DNA of 39,265 nucleotides from Curtobacterium flaccumfaciens UCD-AKU (GTDB lineage: Bacteria; Actinomycetota; Actinomycetes; Actinomycetales; Microbacteriaceae): NCBI RefSeq assembly GCF_000349565.1, contig NZ_KB714610.1, positions 191,556 to 230,820 of the forward strand, read 5' to 3'. The position numbers and the translations under genes were made by a program. Each line of letters starts with the position of its first letter. The first letter of the stretch is position 1. Positions 24,477 to 31,199 of this stretch are shown here, one piece after another. Under the pieces are notes generated by a model. The model ran no database searches, had not been told where the DNA came from, and saw nothing but the letters and a program-made list of their open reading frames with translations.

Positions 24477-24551
24477 GGGGCGGTAGCCAAGCTGGTCAAG
24501 GCAGTCGGCTCATAACCGAACGATCCGCGGGTTCGAGTCCCGCCCGCCCTA
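24477..24551 (+). tRNA. tRNA with CAT anticodon (elongator Met, or Ile2)
   Basis: A 75-nt cloverleaf folds by hand: acceptor GGGGCGG / CCGCCCT (first pair G-U), D-arm GCC...GGC, anticodon loop CTCATAA, T-arm GCGGG-TTCGAGT-CCCGC, discriminator A, no CCA encoded. It lacks the initiator features (C1-A72 mismatch, GGG/CCC anticodon stem). CAT could mean elongator Met or lysidine-modified Ile2; Met is the default call. No promoter fits in the 13-nt gap upstream, so it is probably cut out of the glycosyltransferase transcript. Confidence 0.88.
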
Positions 24552-24558
24552 CGTGCAC

Positions 24559-25683
24559 ATGCCAAGGAAGCGCGACACGTCGCAGGACGACCACGCACCG
24601 ACACCGAACGTCACCTTCGAGGTGACCCGTGGCGGTACCGGCGTGCGCGTGAACGCGTTCCGGCTGGGGTTCATGGGCGCCATCGGGGTCCTCGTCGCCC
24701 TGCTCGCCGGGTCGATCATCAACGAGCTGAGCACGGTCCTGGTCTACATCGGGGTCGCGCTGTTCCTGGCGCTCGGCATCGACCCGCTCGTGTCGTTCCT
24801 CGAGCGGATCATCCCGCGGTGGGCGGCCATCACGATCGTCGTGGTCGGGGTGCTCGGGGCCTTCGCCGGCATCGTGTTCGCGGTGGTGCCGATCCTGGTG
24901 GACCAGGCGTCGAACCTGATCCAGAACTTCCCCGAGATCGTGCAGGACATCTCGCAGCAGCAGTGGGTGCAGGACCTGTCGAAGCAGTTCGCCGGGTCGT
25001 TCGACATCGACCACGCGCTGCAGTCGCTGCAGTCCTTCGTCGAGAAGCCGGGCAACCTGCTCAGTGTCGGCGGCGGGATCCTGGCGGTCGGCAGCGGGAT
25101 CCTGTCCGGGGTCACCGGGGCGCTCATCGTCATCATCCTGATGCTCTACTTCCTCGCGTCGATGCGGGGCATGAAGCGTGCGGCGTACCGGTTCGTCCCG
25201 GCGTCGCGTCGTCAGAACTTCATCGACGTGAGCGAGCAGATCACGCAGGCGGTCGGTCGCTACGTCGTCGGGCAGGTGTCCCAGGCGCTCATCAACGGCA
25301 TCCTCAGCTTCTTCTTCCTGCTCATCATCGGGGCGCCGCTGCCGGTGCTGCTCGCGTCGTTCGCGTTCCTCGGTTCGCTCATCCCGCTCGTCGGCACGTT
25401 GGCCGCCGCGATCGTGATCTCGTTGCTCTGCTTCTTCGCGTCACCGGCGACCGCCCTCGCCGCGGCGATCTACTACCTGGTGTACATGCAGGTCGAGGCC
25501 TACCTGATCTCGCCGCGCATCATGTCGCGCGCGGTCCAGGTACCCGGTGCGCTCGTGGTCATCGCCGCCGTCGCGGGCGGCACCATCGGCGGTGTGCTCG
25601 GCGCACTCGTGGCCCTGCCCGTCGCGGCGTCGGTCATCATCATCGTGCAGAAGGTCATCTACCCCCGCCAGGAACAGTCGTGA
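24559..25683 (+). CDS. AI-2E family membrane permease
   Basis: The 374-aa protein has the AI-2E/PerM layout: three N-terminal membrane helices (about 35-120), a long amphipathic loop (about 120-170), then five more helices with the conserved segment GAPLPVLLASFAFLGSLIPLVG in outline (about 250-275). Family members are linked to small-molecule or ion export (AI-2 in E. coli, Na+/H+ in some); the substrate here is unknown. The start is ATG 24559, or GTG 24553. Either lies only 1-7 nt after the tRNA 3' end, with no ribosome site and no -10 box at the right spacing. The stop overlaps the DUF1684 start (GTGA). Confidence 0.85.
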   Translation: MPRKRDTSQDDHAPTPNVTFEVTRGGTGVRVNAFRLGFMGAIGVLVALLAGSIINELSTVLVYIGVALFLALGIDPLVSFLERIIPRWAAITIVVVGVLGAFAGIVFAVVPILVDQASNLIQNFPEIVQDISQQQWVQDLSKQFAGSFDIDHALQSLQSFVEKPGNLLSVGGGILAVGSGILSGVTGALIVIILMLYFLASMRGMKRAAYRFVPASRRQNFIDVSEQITQAVGRYVVGQVSQALINGILSFFFLLIIGAPLPVLLASFAFLGSLIPLVGTLAAAIVISLLCFFASPATALAAAIYYLVYMQVEAYLISPRIMSRAVQVPGALVVIAAVAGGTIGGVLGALVALPVAASVIIIVQKVIYPRQEQS

Positions 25684-26519
25684 CGCGCGGCGACGGCGCG
25701 AGCGCCGCGGTCGCCGCCTTCGCCGAGCACGTCGACGAACGTGACCGCTGGGCGCGCAGTGCTCGCGGACCGCTCGCCCTGGTGAACGCGCAACACGTCG
25801 ACCACCCGCAGCCGGTCTGGCCGGTCCCCGGCACCTGGGCTCCGGCGCCCGGCGGACTCACCGTCACGGCCGAGGCGTCCGACGGCATCGTCGTGGACGG
25901 CGTGCCGGTCGACGGGACGGTGCTGGTCGCGGGGGACACCGCCGTCGTCCCGTCCACTGTCGCGCTGCCGGACGGCTTCGCCGGCACCGTCACCGGCGAC
26001 ACCCTGCGTGTCTGGGACCCGTCGTCCGAGGCGATCGCCCGCTTCGCGCACATCGCCCGCTTCGCGCGGTCCGGCGACCGGGTGACGTCCGGCACGTACG
26101 TCCCGCTGGTGGACGACAGCCAGGAGGCCCGTGGCAGCGTCCGCGACGCCGCCGGCGACGCCCTGCCGGTTGCCGGACACGTCGAGACCGTCGTTGATGG
26201 CGCCACGGTGCGGTTCGTCGCTGTCCGGTCGGCCGCGTTCCGCGGAGTCGCGAGACTGCAGCTCATCGTGCAGGACGCCACGAGTGCCCTGGCCGAGGAC
26301 GACCCGAGCAGCAGCTACTCGGTGGGTCGGTTCCTGTACCTCGACGACCCCGGTGCCGAGGCAACGGTCGAGCTCGACTGGAACCTGCTGGTCCTGCCGC
26401 CGTGCGCGTTCTCGTACCAGTACGCCTGCCCGATCCCTCCGGAGGAGAACCGTGTCCCCGTGCCGATCACGGCGGGGGAGCGGCACCCGGTCGACGCGAG
26501 CGGTGCCGTCCTGCACTGA
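25680..26519 (+). CDS. DUF1684 family protein
   Basis: The 279-aa soluble protein contains the DUF1684 signature near its end: an aromatic/Pro segment with Cys (PPCAFSYQYACPIPPEENRVP, about 238-257 in outline), then PITAGER. The function of the family is unknown. The two Cys and the PPEEN motif are its most conserved part, which suggests a ligand- or metal-binding site. A basic region earlier (FAHIARFARSGDR) is notable but uninterpreted. The GTG start overlaps the AI-2E stop, so it is translated by coupling. A short ACCCG-GT-CGGGT hairpin follows the stop at about 26520. Confidence 0.85.
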   Translation: MTRGDGASAAVAAFAEHVDERDRWARSARGPLALVNAQHVDHPQPVWPVPGTWAPAPGGLTVTAEASDGIVVDGVPVDGTVLVAGDTAVVPSTVALPDGFAGTVTGDTLRVWDPSSEAIARFAHIARFARSGDRVTSGTYVPLVDDSQEARGSVRDAAGDALPVAGHVETVVDGATVRFVAVRSAAFRGVARLQLIVQDATSALAEDDPSSSYSVGRFLYLDDPGAEATVELDWNLLVLPPCAFSYQYACPIPPEENRVPVPITAGERHPVDASGAVLH

Positions 26520-26533
26520 ACCCGGTCGGGTCC

Positions 26534-26563
26534 TTGCCGTTCCCAGGCGTGGCGCTGCATAAT
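26534..26563 (+). promoter_or_regulatory. Promoter of the DUF3145 gene
   Basis: TTGCCG (26534-26539) and an extended -10 TGCATAAT (CATAAT 26558-26563) are 18 bp apart. The predicted leader is about 108 nt and holds small dyads (GTCCC-GTC-GGGAC; CAGGT near 26638 / ACCTG near 26657). Confidence 0.65.
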
Positions 26564-26677
26564 GGGCGTGTCCCGTCGGGACATCACAATCGCATACCGA
26601 TGGTTCCGTGGCCCCTCGGGTCAGGATCCTCCGCACCAGGTCGATGGGGAAGTCGCACCTGACGTATCGGAGGAACC

Positions 26678-27178
26678 GTGAACGGAACGACGACAGGAGT
26701 GCTCTACGTGCACTCCTCACCCCGCGCGCTCTGCCCGCACGTCGAATGGGCAGCAGGTCGCGCGATGAACCGTGCCGTGAACTTCTCGTGGCTCGACCAG
26801 CCCGCGCAGGACGGTGCGCGTCGGACCGAGTTCACGTGGACCGGTGCGGTCGGTGCCGGTGCCGCGATCGCCTCTGCCCTGCGCGGGTGGGAGCACCTGC
26901 GGTACGAGGTCACCGAGGAGCCGACGAGCGCCTCGGACGGTGGTCGCTGGATGCACACGCCCGACCTCGGGGTGTTCTACGCGCAGACCGACGTCACGGG
27001 CAACATGGTCATCCCCGAGGACCGGGTGCGCTACGCGATGGAGGTCGCGGGCAGCAACGCCCTCGAACTGCACCGTGAGTTGCGACTGGCCCTCGGGCAG
27101 GCCTGGGACGACGAGCTCGAGCCCTTCCGCCACGCCGCCGAGGGCAACCCGGTCGTCTGGCTGCACCGCGTCGGCTGA
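26678..27178 (+). CDS. DUF3145 family protein
   Basis: The 166-aa cytoplasmic protein begins VLYVHSSPRALCPHVEWAAGRA, the typical DUF3145 opening, and ends with LELHRELRLALGQAWDDELEPFRHA. DUF3145 is an actinobacterial family of unknown function that commonly lies beside the fab genes, as here (convergent with fabF). Cys19 and His21 in CPHVEW are conserved-looking. The GTG start has a near-perfect GGAGGAA ribosome site. Its leader of about 108 nt is long for this window. Confidence 0.88.
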   Translation: MNGTTTGVLYVHSSPRALCPHVEWAAGRAMNRAVNFSWLDQPAQDGARRTEFTWTGAVGAGAAIASALRGWEHLRYEVTEEPTSASDGGRWMHTPDLGVFYAQTDVTGNMVIPEDRVRYAMEVAGSNALELHRELRLALGQAWDDELEPFRHAAEGNPVVWLHRVG

Positions 27179-27190
27179 CCCGGACTCGCC

Positions 27191-27316
27191 ACACGCCGGC
27201 GTGTCGGGTGCGCCGGACGCCGGCGTGTCGCCCGGACACCGCCACAGACTCGAGACGCCGCCGAATACGGCGGCGTCTCGTCGTTCCCAGGGCGCGGCAG
27301 CGACACGACGGCGTGT
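27191..27316. repeat. Copies of an ACGCCGGCGTGT palindrome
   Basis: ACACGCCGGCGTGT at 27191-27204 is a perfect 14-bp palindrome. ACGCCGGCGT recurs at 27217-27226 and an imperfect copy ACACGACGGCGTGT lies at 27303-27316. They flank the terminator between DUF3145 and fabF. They could be extra hairpins or protein-binding sites. Confidence 0.6.
27251..27280. terminator. Bidirectional terminator between DUF3145 and fabF
   Basis: CGAGACGCCGCCG (27251-27263) and CGGCGGCGTCTCG (27268-27280) make a perfect 13-bp stem with an AATA loop, placed between convergent genes. Confidence 0.85.
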
Positions 27317-27348
27317 GGACGGGGGGCTGACCCGGGCACCGGAACGAC

Positions 27349-27382
27349 GGAAGCCCGCCCCGACGACGCGGGACGGGCCTCC
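27349..27382 (-). terminator. fabF terminator hairpin
   Basis: Arms at 27349-27362 and 27369-27382 pair over 14 bp with two mismatches and a 6-nt loop, starting 19 nt after the fabF stop on the minus strand. Confidence 0.6.
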
Positions 27383-27400
27383 TGGCAGGTGCTGCCGTGA

Positions 27401-28645
27401 CTAGACGCTGCGGAACGCGACCACGGCGTTGTGTCCGCCGAAGCCGAACGAGTTGCTGACGGCGAGCAGGTCGCCTTCGGGCAGCGCACGCGGTTCGCGG
27501 GCGACGTCCATGACGATCTCCGGGTCCTGGTCGTGCAGGTTGATCGTCGGCGGCGCGACGCGGTTGTGCAGCGCGAGGACGGTGAAGACCGCCTCGATCG
27601 CACCGGCACCACCGAGCAGGTGGCCCGTGGACGCCTTGGTGGCCGACACCACGACGTTGTCCAGGTGGTCGCCGAAGACCCGACGCATCGCGTGGTACTC
27701 GGCGACGTCCCCGACGGGGGTCGAGGTGGCGTGCGCGTTGACGTGCACGACGTCCTCGATGCTCGCGTCGGCGTGCTCGAGGGCCTGCAGGACCGCACGG
27801 GCGGCGGCGCTGCCCTCGGGGTCCGGCGCGGTGATGTGGAAGGCGTCCGAGGTGATGCCGGAGCCGGCGACCTCGGCGTAGATGGTCGCGCCGCGGGCCT
27901 CGGCGTGCTCCTTCGACTCGAGGATGAGCGCCGCGGCGCCGTCACCGAGGACGAAGCCGTCACGCGTGACGTCGTAGGGGCGCGACGCGGTCTCGGGGGA
28001 GTCGTTGCGGCGCGACAGGGCCTGCATGGCGGCGAACGCGGCCAGCGGGAGCGGGTGCAGCGCGGCCTCGGCGCCACCGGTGATGACGATGTCGGCGTCG
28101 CCGTCGGCGATGTGCCGGTAGGCCTCGGCCAGCGACTCGGTCGACGAGGCGCACGCCGACAGGTAGGTGCGGGCGCCGCCACGGGCGCCGAACTCCATCT
28201 CGATGGCGGCGGCGGGACCGTTCGCCATGAGCATCGGGACCGTCATCGGCAGGACGCGACGCGGGCCCTTCTCGCGCAGGGTGTCCCAGGCGTCGAGCAG
28301 CGTGTTCACGCCACCGATGCCCGTTGCCCAGTCGACGATCAAGCGCTCGGGGACGACCGACTCGTCGTCGATGCCGGCGTCGGCCCATGCTTCGCGCGCT
28401 GCGACGAGCGACAGCTGCGACGAGGGGTCGAGGCGCTTCGACTCGGGGCGGGTGAGCTGGTCGGTGAGGAAGGTGCGCGCCTGGCCGGCGAACTCCACGG
28501 GGAGTTCGAGGTCGGCGTAGCGGGGGTCCTCGATGCGGGTGATGCCGGACTTGCCGGCGAGCAGCGCGTCCCAGGTGTCCGGGGCGGTCGCGGCGAGGGG
28601 TGAGATCGCACCGATCCCGGTGACGACGACGGTCTTCTTGGTCAT
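27401..28645 (-). CDS. fabF: 3-oxoacyl-[acyl-carrier-protein] synthase II
   Basis: The 414-aa KAS II enzyme elongates fatty acids by condensing malonyl-ACP with acyl-ACP. The Cys-His-His triad is complete: Cys165 in YLSACASSTESLAEAYRHI, His in NAHATSTPVGD (about 304) and His in STGHLLGGAGA (about 340); the Gly-rich end NSFGFGGHNAVV is present. The last gene of the fabD-fabH-acpP-fabF series, it is separated from acpP by a 17-bp perfect hairpin. The upstream ribosome site (GAAAGAA) is weak. It has normal length and is intact. Confidence 0.97.
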   Translation of the reverse strand: MTKKTVVVTGIGAISPLAATAPDTWDALLAGKSGITRIEDPRYADLELPVEFAGQARTFLTDQLTRPESKRLDPSSQLSLVAAREAWADAGIDDESVVPERLIVDWATGIGGVNTLLDAWDTLREKGPRRVLPMTVPMLMANGPAAAIEMEFGARGGARTYLSACASSTESLAEAYRHIADGDADIVITGGAEAALHPLPLAAFAAMQALSRRNDSPETASRPYDVTRDGFVLGDGAAALILESKEHAEARGATIYAEVAGSGITSDAFHITAPDPEGSAAARAVLQALEHADASIEDVVHVNAHATSTPVGDVAEYHAMRRVFGDHLDNVVVSATKASTGHLLGGAGAIEAVFTVLALHNRVAPPTINLHDQDPEIVMDVAREPRALPEGDLLAVSNSFGFGGHNAVVAFRSV

Positions 28646-28679
28646 GGGACGACGTGTTCTTTCGTTGGGGTGAACAAGA

Positions 28680-28721
28680 TGAGCGCCGCGGCCCGCAGGG
28701 GTCCGCGGGCCGCGGCGCTCA
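28680..28721 (-). terminator. 17-bp perfect hairpin between acpP and fabF
   Basis: TGAGCGCCGCGGCCCGC (28680-28696) pairs without mismatch to 28705-28721, loop 8 nt. On the minus strand it starts 12 nt after the acpP stop. It has no T-tract, so it may partly terminate or stabilise the acpP message. Confidence 0.75.
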
Positions 28722-28732
28722 GGAAGCTCGTG

Positions 28733-28981
28733 TCAGGCCTGGGCCTTGACGATGTAGTCGACCGCGTTGCCGACGGTCTTGAGGTTCTTGACCTCTTCGT
28801 CCGGGATCTTCACGTCGAACTTCTCCTCGGCGTTGACCACGATGGTCATCATCGAGATGGAGTCGATGTCGAGGTCGTCCGTGAAGGACTTGTCGGCGGC
28901 GACGGTGTCGGTGGCGATACCGGTCTCGTCGTTGATCAGCTCGGCCAGGCCGGCGAGGACTTCTTCGTTGGACAGGGCCAT
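28733..28981 (-). CDS. acpP: Acyl carrier protein
   Basis: The 82-aa acidic four-helix carrier holds growing fatty acids on a 4'-phosphopantetheine arm. The attachment Ser41 lies in DDLDIDSISMMTIVVNAEEKF, where the usual DSL is DSI, a common actinobacterial form. AAGGAG lies 8 nt before the ATG. It seems to have its own promoter (TAGGCT at 29028-29023) besides read-through from fabH, and it is flanked by hairpins on both sides, which fits the need for much more ACP than enzyme. Confidence 0.97.
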   Translation of the reverse strand: MALSNEEVLAGLAELINDETGIATDTVAADKSFTDDLDIDSISMMTIVVNAEEKFDVKIPDEEVKNLKTVGNAVDYIVKAQA

Positions 28982-29022
28982 GAGTGTTCTCCTTGAAGGG
29001 GGGTGTCGTTTGACCGTTGACC

Positions 29023-29028
29023 AGCCTA
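29023..29028 (-). promoter_or_regulatory. Candidate internal promoter of acpP
   Basis: TAGGCT on the minus strand (29028-29023) would give a leader of about 35 nt with AAGGAG. It lies downstream of the fabH hairpin, so acpP could be transcribed independently. No strong -35. Confidence 0.4.
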
Positions 29029-29072
29029 GGGCACGCGGGGTCCGGGTGCGCGGAGGCTCGTCGGGATGGGGG

Positions 29073-29096
29073 CCGGTCGCGCGGGTGCGCGACCGG
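29073..29096 (-). terminator. Hairpin after fabH
   Basis: CCGGTCGCGC (29073-29082) and GCGCGACCGG (29087-29096) form a perfect 10-bp stem with a GGGT loop, 7 nt after the fabH stop. Confidence 0.7.
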
Positions 29097-29103
29097 GGTG
29101 GGA

Positions 29104-30156
29104 TCAGGGGAGGACGACCACCTGGGCGCCGAACACGAGTCCAGCGCCGAAGCCGATCTGCAGGGCGAGACCGCCCGACAGGTCCGGGTGCTCCTCGAGC
29201 AGGCGGTGCGTGGCGAGCGGGATGCTCGCGGCGGAGGTGTTGCCGGTGGTGGTGATGTCGCGGGCGATCGTCACCGTCTCGGGCAGGCCGAGCTGCTTGG
29301 CGAACTCGTCGATGATGCGGATGTTCGCCTGGTGCGGCACGAAGGCGGCGAGGTCCTCGGGGCGGACCCCGGCGGTCTCGAGCGCCTGTCGGGCGACCTT
29401 GACCATCTCCCAGACGGCCCAGCGGAACACCGTCTGGCCGGCTTGGCGCATGGTCGGGCGGGGTGCACCGGCCTCCCACTCGTTGTAGGTCGCGGTCATG
29501 CCGATGGCGTCCCACTTCGAGCCGTCCGAGCCCCAGATGGTGGGGGCGATGCCCGGGAAGTCGCTCGGGCCGATCACGGCGGCGCCGGCACCGTCCCCGA
29601 GCAGGAACGAGATCGAGCGGTCGGTCGGGTCGACGACGTCGCTGAGCTTCTCGGCCCCGACGACCAGCACGTGGTCGGCGAGCCCGGACTTGATGAACGA
29701 GTCGGCCTGGGCGATGCCGTAGGCGTACCCGGCGCAGGCGGCGCTGATGTCGTACGCGGCGGCCGGGGTGGCACCGATGCGTTCGGCGAGCAGCGACGCC
29801 ATCGACGGGGTGGCGACGGTGTGCGTGACGGTGCTCACGAGCACGACGCCGATCTGGGACGGCTCGATGCCGGCCTTCTCGATCGCCTCGCGTGCGGCGG
29901 TCTCGGCGAGGTCGACGGCTTCGACGTCCTCGCCGGCACGCTTGCGGGTGATGATGCCGGTGCGCTGGCGGATCCACTCGTCGGACGAGTCGATCGGGCC
30001 GACGAGGTCGTCGTTCGGCACGACGTTCTCGCCGCGGGCGGCGCCGAACGCCAGGATCCGGGTGAACTCGTGGCCGCGGCGCTGCTGGAGCAGCGGGCGC
30101 GCGGATCCGGTCGGGAGGCCCGTGGGGGCGTCCGTCGGGGTGGTCGGGTCGGTCAT
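29104..30156 (-). CDS. fabH: 3-oxoacyl-[acyl-carrier-protein] synthase III
   Basis: This 350-aa KAS III starts fatty-acid synthesis by condensing acyl-CoA with malonyl-ACP. The Cys-His-Asn triad is present: Cys141 in DISAACAGYAYG, His in AFVPHQANIRI (about 267) and Asn in TTTGNTSAASIP (about 297). A polar N-terminal extension of about 25 residues precedes the usual start region. In Gram-positive actinobacteria FabH often takes branched primers (isobutyryl or methylbutyryl-CoA), which would suit the anteiso/iso lipids of Microbacteriaceae; specificity is inferred. It overlaps fabD by 4 nt (ATGA). Confidence 0.97.
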   Translation of the reverse strand: MTDPTTPTDAPTGLPTGSARPLLQQRRGHEFTRILAFGAARGENVVPNDDLVGPIDSSDEWIRQRTGIITRKRAGEDVEAVDLAETAAREAIEKAGIEPSQIGVVLVSTVTHTVATPSMASLLAERIGATPAAAYDISAACAGYAYGIAQADSFIKSGLADHVLVVGAEKLSDVVDPTDRSISFLLGDGAGAAVIGPSDFPGIAPTIWGSDGSKWDAIGMTATYNEWEAGAPRPTMRQAGQTVFRWAVWEMVKVARQALETAGVRPEDLAAFVPHQANIRIIDEFAKQLGLPETVTIARDITTTGNTSAASIPLATHRLLEEHPDLSGGLALQIGFGAGLVFGAQVVVLP

Positions 30157-31094
30157 GCGGTTGCGTCTGCTTCCTGGCCCGCGCGCTGCAGCAGGTCGAT
30201 CGCTGCAGGCAGGTCGTCGGGGGTCTTGATGGCGACGGTCGGCGTGCCGCGGAGGCCGCGCTTCGCCAGGCCGACGAGGGCACCGGCGGGTGCGAGCTCG
30301 ATGATGCCGGTCACGCCGGCGGCGGAGAAGGACTCCATGACCGCGTCCCAGTGCACGGGGTTCGCGATCTGCTGGACCATCAGGTCGACGAAGCGTCGGC
30401 CGTCGTCCACCCGGGAGCCGTCGGCGTTGGTCCAGATCGGCAGGGTCGGGTCCTGCACGGCCGCGGCGGCCGCCACCGGTGCGACCCGCTCGACGGCGGG
30501 CGCCATGTAGCGGGTGTGGAACGCGCCGGCGACGGCGAGGGGGATGACCCGGGCCTTGGCGGGCGGGGCCGCGGCGAGGGCGGCGATGGCGTCCGCGGCG
30601 CCGGCGACGACGGTCTGGCCGCCACCGTTGTGGTTCGCGGGCACCAGGCCGTGCTCGGCGAGGGCGGCGGCGACCGCATCGGCGTCGCCACCGAGGACGG
30701 CGGCCATCGAGGTCGGTTCGAGCGCGGCGGCGTCGGCCATCGCCCGGCCCCGCTCGGCGACCAGTGCGACGGCGTCGGTCGGCTCGAGGATCCCGGCGAC
30801 CGCGGCAGCGGTGAACTCGCCCACCGAGTGCCCGGCGACCCCGCCCACCAGGGCACGACGGCCCTCGGCGAGCAGCGCGTCGGCGGTCACCAGGCCAGCG
30901 GCCACGATGAGGGGCTGTGCGAGCGCGGTGTCCTTGATGGTGTCCGCGTCGGAGTTCGTGCCGTGCTCGGCGAGGTCGACGCCGATCGACTCCGACCACT
31001 GCCCGACGCGTTCACGAACGGAGGCGTCCTCGAGCCAGGGGGCGAGGAAGCCGGGGGTCTGGGAGCCCTGTCCGGGCGCGACGACGACGATCAC
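30153..31094 (-). CDS. fabD: Malonyl-CoA:ACP transacylase
   Basis: The 313-aa enzyme loads malonyl groups onto ACP. Active-site Ser90 lies in GVAGHSVGEFTAA, the GQGSQ oxyanion loop is at residues 8-12, and a catalytic His is in VAGAFHTRYMAPA. I chose the GTG at 31094 because AGGA lies 7 nt upstream and this gives the standard VIVVVAPGQGSQ opening; the longer reading frame to 31145 has no support. It is the first gene of the fab series after fasR, with 93 bp between them holding a palindrome that is a candidate operator. Confidence 0.95.
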   Translation of the reverse strand: MIVVVAPGQGSQTPGFLAPWLEDASVRERVGQWSESIGVDLAEHGTNSDADTIKDTALAQPLIVAAGLVTADALLAEGRRALVGGVAGHSVGEFTAAAVAGILEPTDAVALVAERGRAMADAAALEPTSMAAVLGGDADAVAAALAEHGLVPANHNGGGQTVVAGAADAIAALAAAPPAKARVIPLAVAGAFHTRYMAPAVERVAPVAAAAAVQDPTLPIWTNADGSRVDDGRRFVDLMVQQIANPVHWDAVMESFSAAGVTGIIELAPAGALVGLAKRGLRGTPTVAIKTPDDLPAAIDLLQRAGQEADATA

Positions 31095-31127
31095 CGGACA
31101 ATCCTCGCGTTCTCGCCCCGCAGGGCA

Positions 31128-31146
31128 CGTGTGGACTTCCCACACG
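31128..31146. promoter_or_regulatory. CGTGTGG-N5-CCACACG palindrome, candidate FasR operator
   Basis: 7-bp inverted arms (31128-31134 and 31140-31146) lie 34 bp before fabD, between fasR and fabD. A PucR/FasR dimer site is expected here by analogy with other actinobacterial fab operons. It could equally be a leader hairpin. Confidence 0.45.
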
Positions 31147-31177
31147 AATCCCGGTGGGACATTGTCGGTTCTCTACG

Positions 31178-31199
31178 CCCCGACGCGTCAGCGTCGGGG
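31178..31199 (-). terminator. Hairpin straddling the fasR stop codon
   Basis: CCCCGACGC (31178-31186) and GCGTCGGGG (31191-31199) pair perfectly around a 4-nt loop (31187-31190) that contains the fasR stop codon (31188-31190). Confidence 0.55.

Noticed and set aside
24477..24551. Initiator tRNA-Met
   Set aside because: It lacks the C1-A72 mismatch and the three G-C pairs in the anticodon stem.
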